Source: Zeus faber (Eukaryota; Chordata; Actinopteri; Zeiformes; Zeidae). From it: 64,000 nt of DNA. The stretch covers positions 11,788,121 to 11,852,120 of the forward strand of contig OY482854.1 in assembly GCA_960531495.1 (NCBI GenBank). The letters are read 5' to 3'. The position numbers and the translations under genes were made by a program. This document shows positions 1 to 12,900 of this stretch, piece by piece. Below the pieces are notes generated by a model. That model had not been told where the DNA came from, made no database searches, and saw only the letters and a program-made list of their open reading frames with translations. The stretch's first letter is position 1, and each line of letters starts with the position of its first letter.

Positions 1-300
1 TGCAGTTTAATACAGATCCTACTTTGTATATGTCAATATTTTTCTTACATTTGTATGCCTTTTTTTCCATTCTTTTTACATTTTATTGCATATTATGTAC
101 GATCTGAGAGTCATGTATAAATAATAAAGCCTGACATTTTGTGAAAAGGGTATTTAAAAAAAAAAAAAGTTTTCTTTAACACTTATTTATTAATGTAAGA
201 TTTCAGTAAAAGATTAAATTTTTCTTCAGAAAAAAAAGTTATCAATATAAATCTTCAAAAATATAAAATAATATTTTACATTTTTGAAGGTGCATATATC
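1..300 (+). other. AT-rich 3' flank, possible end of an upstream gene
   Basis: No open frame is recognisable here. An AATAAA hexamer at 123-128 lies in AT-rich sequence and could be the poly(A) signal of a + strand gene whose coding part is outside the window. Poly-A/T runs near 156-168 and 229-236 are low complexity. The hexamer alone is weak evidence in such AT-rich DNA. Confidence 0.3.
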
Positions 301-327
301 GTTTGGGAAATCGGCACAGACGCCAGT

Positions 328-346
328 ACTACAACTCCCATGATGC
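328..346 (+). promoter_or_regulatory. ZNF143/Staf-type promoter element upstream of tcof1
   Basis: The 19-bp ACTACAACTCCCATGATGC closely matches the known ZNF143 (Staf, SBS) consensus, ACTACAANTCCCAGNATGC. It lies about 190 bp upstream of the Treacle-like start codon, in a stretch richer in GC than the flank before it. This motif is common in vertebrate housekeeping promoters, which fits a ribosome-biogenesis gene. No TATA box is evident. The transcription start presumably lies between here and 533. Confidence 0.7.
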
Positions 347-533
347 ACCGCGGCACGAAGCGGAAGAACATTCTCGGTTCAAAGGTCAATGTGCGAACGC
401 GCGAGTTTAGCGGCGCATGAGGCTGCTGCTTTGCGGCGTGGTTACGTTCATTTACACTGTCGTTTTTTGTTGTTGTTTTTGTTTTGTTTTAGCTGTGTAG
501 TTAGTTTTGTCTCGTCAGTTTCGTGTTTCGGAG

Positions 534-973
534 ATGTCTGTGAACGCGCCAGACCAAGCCAACTTGATCCATTTGATCTGTCGCCATTTAAAGGAGAACG
601 GCTTTCAAAACATTGCGGATGAGCTCCGAAAGCATGCACCGCAGGTCAACGCAGGCACCCGAAAGTTGTTTGGCACTTTTTGTCTCTCGAAAAGTTTTTA
701 AAATGTCGTTCACTGAGCTCTAGGCTTGCCCCGAAATGAAATGGCTATTATTGTCTGTTGAAATACTCATAATTAATCCAGGATGTGTTATCGTTGACTA
801 GTTTGTGTTGGGATCATCATTGTTGTTATTATCAGGCTACAGAGGTTACGGTTTTTAACATTGGACATCTTGGGAAGAGAGGATACATTTTGATGATTAT
901 GTGTTCTGATCTTTCTGTAGGGAGAAGCCACAATATCGGCGTCCTTAATTGACATTTACACTTCATGGTTTGA
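534..973 (+). CDS. tcof1: tcof1 exons 1-2: LisH dimerisation domain
   Basis: Exon 1 (534-644) encodes an amphipathic helix pair with LIHLICRHLKENGFQNIADEL. Exon 2 (921-973) adds ASLIDIYTSWF, which aligns with the LLDIYTHW segment of mammalian Treacle. The donor after exon 1 is CAG|GTCAAC and the acceptor before exon 2 is CTGTAG|GGAG. The LisH fold mediates dimerisation in Treacle and NOLC1. This is the part of the gene that best ties it to that family, because the rest is low complexity. Confidence 0.8.
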
Positions 974-3900
974 GTGAGTATGATTAATTTATTTTCTTCA
1001 GTAACACTGGAAGAATCGCTTTATTCATCCCTGTTATGAAATTTGTCCTTTGGCATTTAACCCATCCAAACTATTTTGGAGCAGTGGCAGTAGCACAACC
1101 CAAAAAGAGATGGAAGGCAATGTATAGCTCATTTTGTGGAGTTAATGTGGAAGCAAACAAAAAACAGGGTAACGCTCTACCGTTTGCCTTTGCATTGTTT
1201 GGCCATCAAAGTAATGTAACTGACACTGTTGTTGTTGTTGTTGTTGTCCGTGTACTTAGAAAAGAAGCTGAGCCCACAGAGTTGAATAAGAAGCGGAAGC
1301 CTGACCCAAACAGCAGCAGTGAGAGCTCTGATTCCGAAGACCAATCGGTGCAACCACTTAAAGGTAGCGCCATCTATTTTAAACACATTAGATCATGTCT
1401 GTGTTTCTGGTTGGGATTAGTTTTCCTTGAGCTATCTTCATGAACAAACCCTTCCCTTTTATTTTGTGTTTCAAATCCATTTTCATGAAGGCGAGTACAA
1501 ACCTGCTAGCAAGAAGGCAAGAAAAGACCGCTCTGATACTGATTTAGAGAGGAAAGCACAGGTGAGCAGTTGTTCCATTTCACTTCACCTTGCATTGCTA
1601 AAGCACAGTACTTTTCGCCGAAGTCTGTGACCGTGCATTCTTTGTTCCTCAGAAAACGCCGGCACGACTAGCCAATAGGCCGACTCCTGTAAAGGCCAAT
1701 GTCCTGTCGGGTGGCACTCCAATTGACCCCAACCACAATCGGGTTGAGAGTTCTGGTACGGAGGATGACAGCGACTCAGAAAGAGAACTTTACAGCCAAA
1801 GTCTTCTCTCACAGGTAATCAAATTTCTTTCGAGCAGGCTTGGTATACTTCTCATTCAGTCTTTTTTTTTTTTTTCAATATGTTTACTTATCAATAGCTA
1901 AATGGAGATTAGGCTTTTTATTTTTATTTTTTCTTAAGGGATTGATGTTTATCTTTCTCAGACCCCATTGCATATCAAACAACAAGCTGCAAAGTTGTCA
2001 CAAGCGAAGGCTCCGGCACCCGCTGTTGGCAAGTCAGAAAGTGACAGCAGTGATACGGCTTCCGACAGTGAAGGGGAAACAAAAGGGGTGAGTTGATTCA
2101 AACTAGAGGTAATGATTCACATATTTTTCGATTCAATACAAAGTTTAGATTTGATTCAAAACAAAGCACGTTGTTTATTTAACTGGAACGACGGCATTGT
2201 TTTTAATCTTTATTAACGGAGTGTGCTCCAAAATGGCAGCTAGACTGTAGCTTTGAAGCACCAAGGAATAAGTTAAGCACTGCTGATTCTTCATGGCTTT
2301 GTCTTGCATCTTGGTGTGCTGCAGGGGCAAAATGGAATTGCTAAAATGGGGTCTACTGGGAAATCTTTACCTTAGTTTGAGAATGGAGAATGGTTTGAAA
2401 ACCCTGTGTCGTTCATCCCTACAGAAATCATGTGCAGGATCTGAAAAGCAGAAACAGAAGCCAGAAAGAGCAGCCAAGTCAAAAGGCCCTGTGTGTACTG
2501 CTTCCCCAGTCCAGGCCAAAGCAGCAGACAGTTCCAGTGAGAGCAGTGATGATGAAAGCCTACCTGCTACACAAACGACTGTAAAAACACCAAGAAAAGT
2601 GACTTTAACGCTCAGTAAAACACCAACCCCTGTTAGCCCAGCAAACTCGGCCTCAGCCGTCACCAAAATTACAGCTGCATCGAACAGAGAATCCAGTGAC
2701 AGCAGTGACTCATCAGACAGTGATGATGAAGCTCCACCCATCACACAGGCACACAAATCACCCATAAAAACAACTTCTGCCACTCCGGCAAAGTCGGCCA
2801 TCCCTGCAGCAACGGCAAACAAGACACCCACCCCACTAACTCTAGTCACTGCTGCATCCAAGACGAAACCAGCTGGAGCCTCATCCAAGACTAAAACAGC
2901 TGGAGTCTTATCCTTAACCAAGAAGAACCAGGTCACCACAGTTACTGCTTCCACTGCTGCTCCAGTTGAGTCCAGTGACTCCACCGACACGTCGTCGGAA
3001 AGTGAAGACGATTCAGCGCCGCCAGTCAAACCGAAACCTCTGCAAGCAATTCAGGCTACTCATGCTCCTAACAAGGCCAAGCCAGCAGCTGTTGTCCCTG
3101 CTAAGACTCCAGCAGCTGCTTTCAGGAAGTCTGATAGTGACAGCAGTGATACAGAGTCAGACAGTGAAGATGAAACAACTGGGGTGAGTTATTTACTGTT
3201 TATTTAAAGCGATTCATTAGATTTGGATGTTTAGATTTAGACTTCTTTTACCTACTTCTGCAACCTGTTTTCTACATCCAGACGGGTTGAAATATAGAGA
3301 AAGCCAAAGGATTCCCTCAACCACAGGCTCTGCTGCCAACTGGTTAACATGGTGGGGTGTCAGTAGGCAGTGGCTCACAAGTAGCGCGGTTGTCTAGTAA
3401 TTGGAAGATTGCTGGTTCAATCCCCAGCTGGGTAGACACTGGGTACCATTATTGCCCTGTATCATGGTAAAACAACTGAAGCCTGTGGTCATTTTTCAAC
3501 ACCAGTTACACCCTAGGGCCGTAGCCGACTCAGTAGTTTTGTCAGTCTAATCGGATTTGGCTGTTCAATGTGAATATCCGACGATTCGCCAGCTCGGCTC
3601 TTCATATAGGCAGGATAGGGTGCCATCCCTAGGCGGGTTTATATGCAGTGAGGGAGCGATTGGGGCATATTTTGCACATCTGTCTCCCTCTCCGACAGTA
3701 CAGATCAGGCGTGTGCGTGCCAGCGATCGGGTGCCTGCAATCGGCAAGCCAAGAAAGTGCGTTTGAATTTTATTTTACCTCTCCTTGGGAACAGAACATG
3801 TCCGTATGGAACAAAACCGTGCCTAATGGGGTCACCTTCTCTGTGACTCTCTCCTCAGTCATCCTCTTGCCATGCGTTATGCACAGAAAATAATCTTAAC

Positions 3901-6900
3901 GAGTCTACCAGTCATGCCCCGTTCCTCAGTGTGCCGTCCCCACACTGTAGTGGTGTAAGGGAACGTAGTTGATCAGTGATTTGTACCGATCGCCCCCCAA
4001 GGTTCGGCTTGCATTTGAACCACGGATCATTTGCAACATTAGTCGTGAATCATAGTGAAATACAGTTTTACTGCCGCTGTTACTTTTTAAAGTGCAGTGA
4101 AAAAAGATAAAGACAGATGTGTGCTGTGTTTTACTCTGAAGCGCAGTGATTGGCTCACGGTACGTTGCACTGTGTTGCTGCTACTTTACGACATATGGTA
4201 AATGAGCTGTCGATGTCGCCACTATGTGTCTGCTCGTCCGCCGTATTGGAGTGGTCAAGATCCACTAGTAAACAAAGACCATGTGTATTGACAGATGCAA
4301 ACTTTCCTACAAAAGCGACTGTAACTTGCTTAATTCTGAACCGATTTCCATGAAATTTAGTTTTTCATAAACGTGAGAAAAATAAACATGATACTGGTTC
4401 CTATTGGAATTTAATTCAGCTACTGGGGGGATCTTATCATATTTTTTCATTCACCATGTTTAAAGGACGTAAGTATCATGCGTGCCTCATATTGCACTTT
4501 AATTTAACAATTGGGTATTGAATATTTTATATATTTTAAGATTTTATTTAAACATTGGACATTGGACATTTATTTTTGCTGATCCAAAAAGTGATCTGAT
4601 CTGTGACTCAGAACCATTATACGATCTGAACTCTGAGTTCTGTGATACGTTGCACCCCTACCACACTGGTTTTAGTTGTTTTATTTGGAGGAATGGGGCA
4701 CGGCTCTCCGTGTTGCTCTACTAGTGCTAGTCCTTCTAGTGGCTGTCCGGAGAACCGCGTTCGCGTCCGTATCGGGAGACGGATGATTCATACATATCAA
4801 AATATGTTAATGATTCCCCTTATTTATAATTCCGCATTGAAATGTTATCCCTGTGCATTTTGTAAGCTTCTATCTGTTTTATCCTGTTATTGGTATGGAC
4901 ACTGACTGAAAAAAAACAACAAATAATACTACTGCTTGACTTGAAGAATCTCAGTCGACTGACGGGTTTCCGACTGATGATCCGACTCGTCGACTTTCAG
5001 GGGGCAGCTCTATCCTACGGTACAAACCTTGTGCCCTCATGATGTTCCTATAGTCCCATAGGATATTACATAGCATTACCGCTTCCAGAGTAGCTTCTCT
5101 AAGACCAGGTTATAGTCAATCACTAAATATGGCCCCCACAATCACCTTCATTCCTCAAAGGGGATGAGACTTATTTCTTGAAAAATGGTACATTATCCCA
5201 CTACACACAATTCAGAACTTCAATGCCGGCTTTCCAAGAAGGATATCAGCTATTCTGAAGGCAAATAATGGCCATAGATATTATAAGGTTCTTGATATTT
5301 ATATGTAATTAAACCACACATAATACCATTCCAGTTTATCAGTGTAGCAATACACTGTCTTGTGTTTAATAACTTTTGGCGGTAGATTTACCTTAATTCA
5401 GTTCACTTCATTTAGAAATGGAGAATCTGATAACAGTAAAGCTCGAATGAATTAGAAAATCATAAAGTATTTCCACGAAGTTAAAAACATGCTTTAAGTT
5501 GAAATGATAAAATTTGTGAATTGACAAATTGTTAATTATTCTTTCTGGTTTTCGTTCATCCCCACAGAAATCATTGTCAGGTTCAAAACAGTTACCTGAA
5601 GCAGCAGCTAAGTCAAAAGGCCCTGTGGGTGCTGCTTCCCCAGCCCAGGCCAAGGCAGCAGACAGTTCCAGCGAGAGCAGTGATGATGACAGCCTACCTG
5701 CTACACAAACGCCTGTAATCACCAAAACTACTGTTGCATTGAACAGAGAATCCAGTGACAGCATTGACTCAGACAGTGATGATGAAGCTCCACCCATCAC
5801 ACAGACACCCAAATCGCCCCAAAAAACAACTGCTGCCAGTCCGGCAAAGTCAGCCATGCCTGCAGTAACGACGAACAGGACGTCCACCCCAGCAACTCCA
5901 GTCACTGCTGCATTCAAGACTAAACCAGCTGAAGCCTCATTCTCAAGCAAGAAGAACCAGGTCACCACAGTTACTCCTTCCACTGCTGCTCCAGGCGAGT
6001 GCAGTGAATCCACCGACACGTCGTCAGAAAGTGAAGACGATTCAGTGCCGCCAGTCAAAACAAAGCCTCTGAAAGCAGTTCAGGGTGCTGATGCTCCTAA
6101 CAAGGCCAAGCCAGCAGCTGCTGCCCGGAAGTCTGATAGTGACAGCAGTGATACAGAGTCAGACAGTGAAGACGAAACAACTGGGGTGAGTTATTTACCG
6201 TTGATTTACATTTACATTTACATTTAGTCATTTGGCAGACGCTTTTATCCAAAGCGACTTACAAGGGAGAATAACATTCAGCTACATTGCGACAGAGATT
6301 AGTGTAACAACAACATTGGTGTAACAATAAATACTGCAAGGTGGTGCAAAGTAATTGTAGATTAGGACAGGAGGTACTCACTGAAGAGCTGGGTCTTCAG
6401 GTGCTTCTTAAAGACAGAGAGGGAGGTCCCCGCTCTGGTCATTTTTGGCAGCTCGTTCCACCAACGTGGAACTACAAATGAGAATAGCCTGGATTGCCGT
6501 GGCTGTATGGCCGGCAGAGATTTAAAAGGATCTCTATATGTTTGTATATGTTTATTTTCTACTCAACCATGATGTCATTAGATAAATGTGATTCTCAGAT
6601 TAATCTAGACTTCAATAGGTAGGGTGTCCAAAAATGACACCATGTGATAAAGGAGTTCAACTTCGAGGTTAGTAAATCACACTTACAAATGCAACTGCAA
6701 CGCTGATTCATGTTAGGCTATTTGCTAATTAGCAGCATTTGTCAGCTATGAAAGCTTGATATGTAAGTTTTCAAAGCAACATGAACCAACTAAAAGAGTT
6801 TCAAAGCAGTGAAATACTTGGCCTCTGAATTTCAGATGCATTGTTCACAATAACTGCAGACTTATGTAATGTTTCAAGCACCTCTGTGACCCAGCATCAA

Positions 6901-9900
6901 CAGATCATGCATGCTGTGAGCCTCAGAAAGCTGAAATTTATGGCATGCTATTAGGGTTCGGCGGTATTTCAAAATTTTCATCCCGCCCACTGTCCAACAA
7001 TTGGGGATTGCCGATATATTTGCTCCGGAGGGTGTGCGTGGGGTGCGGGGCCACTCAGGTGGAACAAGGTAGACAACTAAAACGTTGTGACTGCCTTTTT
7101 TGTGACCGCTTCAGCATGGATGTAAAATAAACAGTGGTCCAGTTTTTCTTTACATTCTTCGAACATATAAGTTGCAAGCTCTGGCTCGTAGGCTTGTGGG
7201 CCCTACTGAATTATCCTGGTTTTCATGACAATTAAAATAATAATAATAATATTATACATGTTTTAATCCTCTCTCCATGCGTTTTGCACAGAAAATAATC
7301 TTAACGAGTCTACCAGTCACTTATATAGACGTTTATCATGTTCTGTCCCACTCATTATTGAATCCCGCTTTGAATTGCGCTTTAATTCTCGAGGAGGCAG
7401 GCAAATTAGCATAATGAAAGGACAAAAATTGACAAGTTGACTCAGCAAGTTGGCTGATTGCCTATATATATTCGTCCAAACACCCAAGCCGAATGACTAC
7501 CATTCAGGAATCTCTTGTGTCCAGGGCCAACACATAAAAAAAAAAAAAGTGAAACGGCAAAGGAGTGAAAAGAACGTGCGATGAGGCCCCCCCCCACCAG
7601 AGAATTGGAGTCGTCGTCGTTGTCCCCCCCCTCCGGTGACAGCGATTGGTATTTTGCACCATCGCCCAAGCTTGATATGCGTAGAATTAAAAATAAATGA
7701 ATTAATAAATAGATAAAAAATAAAATAAAAAAGGGTGGGGGGGGGTTAATTATTTTGGGATTCTCTGTGAGAAATATGAGGTGTGAACTTGTTGATATGC
7801 GTGAATTGCACGGTCAAAGCTTGAGACTTGGCAGCTCTGTATAACAATAATTAAAAAGCATTTTTCTATAATATAATTTTAGTAATAAAAGTAAAGTAAA
7901 AGTAATAACCTGGAGCCCCAACTTAATCTTCACTGCCACAATATCAACATTAACCACCACATATTGATTTTCTCGCAGACAGATGCACAGACGATGGACA
8001 CATGGACGGACGGACGGGCTATAATTTGTAACTGAAAATATTGCACATGGTGACAAATATCGCGACATTCGATATTATCGGTCGCAGCCTACCCTCTGCC
8101 TCCTAGAAGGTAGTCAGCGTCCTCCTCCCTGCCACCCAAAGTCTCACTTTGGTAATCCCCCCGGAAGTGTGTCCCGTTTCACTCGGACAAACTCCAACTG
8201 AGTGGTCCCCTCCCTAGCAGGTGGCTGGTGAGTTTCCTCACCCCACCCATCGCCTCTCCTCTTGTGCAACCCCGGAATATTAGACAGTCCAACCCCGATT
8301 AAGGAGTTTGGTTCCAGAACCAATGCTGTGTGTAGAGGTGATCCTGACTGTATCCCAGACGTGTGATCAAGTCCCTGTAATTCAAGTCACACGTATGTAT
8401 CAAGTCATTTGGTCCAAGACTCAAGCCAGTCCCAAGTAATTTTTCCTTGGTCAATTCAAGTCACAGGTTATGTCAAATCAAGTCCTTAGTGAAGGCAAAT
8501 CAAGTCCCAAGCCAAGTCATTTTTTTCCCAAGATACTGCAGTCTTACCTGCAGTATCCACTGTTTATAAAGAGAAAGCCAAGGTAATTGTACTGGCCTAT
8601 CTAACCTGTTCAAAAAGTATGACAATGAGTTGAATTTGTTTTATAATTATTAATATTTAGTGAAATAAATGTATAACTACTACAAATAACTTTGTAAAAG
8701 CTTACTGTATATATTTCTTAATTTCTTCTCAATCAAAAAAAAAAATGTTCCCTCCCCATCACTTTTAAACAGTGAAATAGTGACAGCCAGACTGAGTTAT
8801 CCAATCATGACAATGCCCAGTGAAGCTCATATACCGGTAACGGTATATGAGCTTATACTTGTAATGTGAACATCGACAACGTTGAACACTTTAATATTTT
8901 AGAATAAATATTAGGGCTGTGCGATATGACGATATATATATCGTAAGACGTACAAAAATTATATTGTCTAGACCAGGGGTGCTCACACTTTTTCAGCATG
9001 CAAGCTACTTATAAAATGACCAAGTCAAAATGATCTACCTACTACAAAAATGCAAAACATATATTTATTTATAAATATATTGAGGATTCTTTATATCTAC
9101 AATGTATGTTGATATACATGCATAACCGCATGAGCCAATATTGCACAACACAACACAATTGACTATGTACATTTTTTGTCATTACCCGAGTTTACTCTGA
9201 TGACTTGCACTGAATTGAATTAGCCAGGGATGCATAGTCCGGACAGTAGCTGCTGACAGCCAGCCTTAAGCACACTTCCAAATGTAGCTCTGGACTTCAG
9301 CTCAATGTCGGCTAGTAGTGTCAAAATCTCATCTTCCACTCCAGAAGAGTTCAGGTGAAACAGTGTTGCAATTTTTGATGCGAGTGAATCAACCTCAGCA
9401 TCTTCCCGAAAAGGATAGCACATGAATGTAGCGACTGGCTCGAGAAATGAAAAGTCTTGAAAGCGTTTGTCACGCTCTGACAGACAATTGTCAATCTGCT
9501 CTGTGTAGCGTGCACTGTCAAGTTGCACACAGGCCTTCCCTTGCATCTCCAGCTCTGACGCCAGGTTCTGGAAGTTTGCCAAATCATGGCGCTGCAGCTT
9601 TGAGGAGAGATGTTGCATCTTTCGTTTGAAAGCATTAACTGAGCTGATCATATTGATCGCTGTTTTGTCTTTTCCTCGTAGCTCTAGATTAAGGTCATTC
9701 AACATGTTTGTCAGATCGGTTAAAAATGCCAAGTCTAACAGCCACTGACCGTAATTTAGTTGCGTGTATTCTGCATGTCCAGCTACACGGAAAAACTCCT
9801 TAATCTCCGGACAGAGCTCTCGAACTCTTTGCAGGAATTTCCCTCGACTAAGCCATCTCACGTCAGTGTGTAGCAACAACTCAGAGTGGTCGCAGTCAGC

Positions 9901-12900
9901 CTTCTCCAGATGTGCACGAAATAACCGTCTTTGAAGAGTTCTGGCGCGAATAGAACAGGTGATCTTCGTTGCAACATCCATGATCTCTTTCATGTTGAGC
10001 ATTTTAGCGCATAACGCTTGTTGGTGGATTATGCAATGGCAATTTAGGAAGTCCGGGAAAGCATCGTCCCGCCTGCACTTGGCAATAAATCCATTCAAGA
10101 GGCCAACCATTGCGGGTGCTCCATCCGTGGTGATAGACACCAATTTGTACACTGGGAGCTGGGTTTTCTCGATAAAGTTTTTGAACGCATGAAATATGTC
10201 CTCTCCTTGCGTCTGTTCTTTCATGGGCAGACCTGTTGATAGCTCTTCTTTTGTAGTGATATCACTAAACACCATACAAATGAAAATGCACATCTGGGCT
10301 GTGTCACTCACGTCCGTAGATTCGTCACACTGCAGTGAGAAACACTGGCAATCTCCGATGTCCTTCCGAAGTTGCTGGGTTAAATCCTCAGCCACGGCTT
10401 CACAGCGCCGTGTAACTGTACTTCTTGACAGCTGGAGAGCTTTGATCGAAGATAATATTTCTGCCTCATTTTTAAAGTCTCGGAACAATGAGTCAGCTGC
10501 TTCAACGAATGCCTCTTTTACCATCTCTCCGTCTTGGAAGGACTTCTTGTTATTAACGATGACGTCACTCACCCGGAACGATGCTTCGGTGGCGGCTTTG
10601 GCTTTTGAAGTTTGTTGTGTGAAAAATGACTGCTGTCTGGACAACTGGGATTTTAGTTCCTTCACCTTTCTCTTTCTCAGCTCGCTTTTCAGCGGGAAGT
10701 CGGTGCCGTATTTTCCAAGAACAGTCCGAAAATGCCGCTCCACATTTCCCTTCTATGGTATTGCGAATTCCGTATGAAAGTGATAAGTTTTTGTCTTCTT
10801 ACTTGGTTCAGCTCCCCCACTCATATACCCTAAAAATTGGAGGTAACTCGCTGACTAGCTTGTTAGTTTTGCTGCACTTAGCGCCGTTGTTTGCGCATGC
10901 ACTGTGACCTAAGTGTCAGAAAAATTCAGATTTCATCTGACTGGCTGCCCTGTATATCAATCAAGTGACGGGATGGATGATAGGCTGATGTCTATTTTTT
11001 TAATGTCATGCGATCTACCAATACTACCTTTGCGATCGACTGGTAGATCGCGATCGACGTATTGAGCACCCCTGGTCTATACAGTATATATTTTATGAGC
11101 CCAACCCATGCCACATTCTTGGGTTCCATCCCGATTTTGGAGTGTCAGATGTTTGGACCGATATTTTGTCAAAAAGTGCAGAATTTTTAAATAAATTTAA
11201 ATGACTTATATTTTATCAAAGTGTCTATATTTGAGAGCATTTACCTTACAACCAAACAAATAAGTAAAAATAAACATTCAAAGAACTATTTGATGGACAA
11301 AAAAATGTGAAAGATGATATTAAATTAAATTTAGATTTTATTTTTTCTGAGTTCCAGTGAACACATCACTTCCGAAACAAATTTGTTTTCCTAGTTTCCC
11401 ATGAACACAGCATCTCTTTTTGATTGGAGAGCCGTGTTCATTTGTAAACGCGGGTGTAAACAAACATTGATGGATTTATAAAGCCTAGTTGGACTTCTGC
11501 ACTTATTTTGGTGAGTAACTTAAAAGTAGTGTAAGGCAGACAAGTACAGGATAAATAATCAGTGTAGTACAGGATGAATAATCAGTGTTTTTTTGTTTAT
11601 TGTACTTATTAAAAAATCGGGCATATCGGCTGCATAACTACTGATCCGATGTGGTCAAAATAGTCCAATGGCCGATTTCAGTCGGCTTTTATACCGTTTC
11701 TACGGAAATATGTGACATAATTTGGAGTCAGTGTGTTTTTCGTTGTCTTCAGGTGGGTGCGAATGTAAACAAACATGAAGGAGCATAGCACTTCATGGAC
11801 CAGTCACGACGCGGCGGAGCTTAACACGGAAGAGAAGAAAAACACTGTCCCTTGTTTACAACTTTCTAAACACCAATTTGTGTTTGTTAAGGAAGTCTCA
11901 CACAACAGAAACATTCATAGATTACTACAACATTTGGCCGTTTGCGACCGAGCCGTGACAAGGACAGGGCGAGGGGGACTACCAAGCCTAAACAAAGTCC
12001 CTTTTTTTGCTGATTGCGTTTTAGTTCAAGGTTTCAGTGAATGAAAGTGTGCACAAACAAGTCATTCCTGTCATCATGTCTCAAGTCAAGTCACAAGTCT
12101 TTAACTTCCAAGTCCAAGTTGTGTCTCAAGTAATTTATGTTCTGTCAAGTTGCAAGTCATGAAAACAGTGACTCGAGTACAATTCACAATGACTCGAGTC
12201 CACATCTCTGCTATATCCTGTACCTCTAAACCGTATCCACAAGTTCTGACTTGTCTAGACCACTTTGCCTCTGTCCACAGCCGACTGGGCATGGCACAGA
12301 TGCTTGGGGTTTGCCATGAGGGCGGTGGACCAGAAGGCAGCGGTACCATCTCACCTCTTCGGGCTGTACCGAACAAGCCATGTGGGGCCTGGCCCCAGAA
12401 TTGGGCAACTGTTTTCCTTGTTTGGACGTGGTTCCCTCAGCTGTTGCCGATTTTCTCTTTCTTGTACTTATCTGAGGCCAATCTGCCATGTGTGGCCATA
12501 TCAGCCACAGTACCCATTCCTGGAGGGGTCCTAAGAGTCACTGGGTCCCTTGTTTTTTTTTGTATCGTGGAAAAACACTGGTGTAAACATTGTTCCTTCA
12601 GGATGTTCCCATATTCCAGAACCCCAATGCCTCATGCACATAGCTTTACAAATTCCAGAGTGGTTTCATCAAGTTTAGGATACAGTTAACCACATACTAT
12701 GGCCCCCCACAATCACCTGGTTTGAAATTCATTGGACATTTTTATGGGATGTCTCAAAGAGTGCAGAGTAGATTTCTACCTCCTTCTTCCTCCAAGTTTA
12801 ATTATTGTAGTAAATCTGTCTAATATTATCTGTGGAATTCCCCTGTGAGGAAAAATATTACTTTAGGCAATATATTCTCAGCAAGAATGTAAGATAATGC

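Larger units (their letters stand above)
8330..12220. mobile_element. Outer DNA-transposon-like repeat with AAGTC-rich ends, interrupted by a hAT element
   Basis: Both ends are dense in CAAGTC/AAGTCA words in opposing arrangement (8370-8520 and 12075-12200). The right end finishes GACTCGAGTCCACATCTC and the left end has the loose inverse TAGAGGTGATCCTGACT. Arms of this kind are common in fish repeats. The interior is split by the hAT copy at 8974-11074. A short open frame at 11775-12044 has no recognisable domain. Confidence 0.45.

Noticed and set aside
2367..3029. Long antisense open frames of 168-220 codons opposite every tcof1 repeat exon (also near 5408, 15095, 19525, 22130, 24658)
   Set aside because: They recur because the Ser/Asp/Lys-rich sense codons leave few stops in one antisense frame. 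They share no family resemblance and have no splice or promoter signals.
3557..3893. Short frames in tcof1 intron 7 that look coding
   Set aside because: No domain, no splice context and stops in all extensions.
11775..12044. 89-codon frame beginning MKEHSTSW inside the outer repeat
   Set aside because: No recognisable transposase or zinc-finger motif. At best a scrap of a degraded element.
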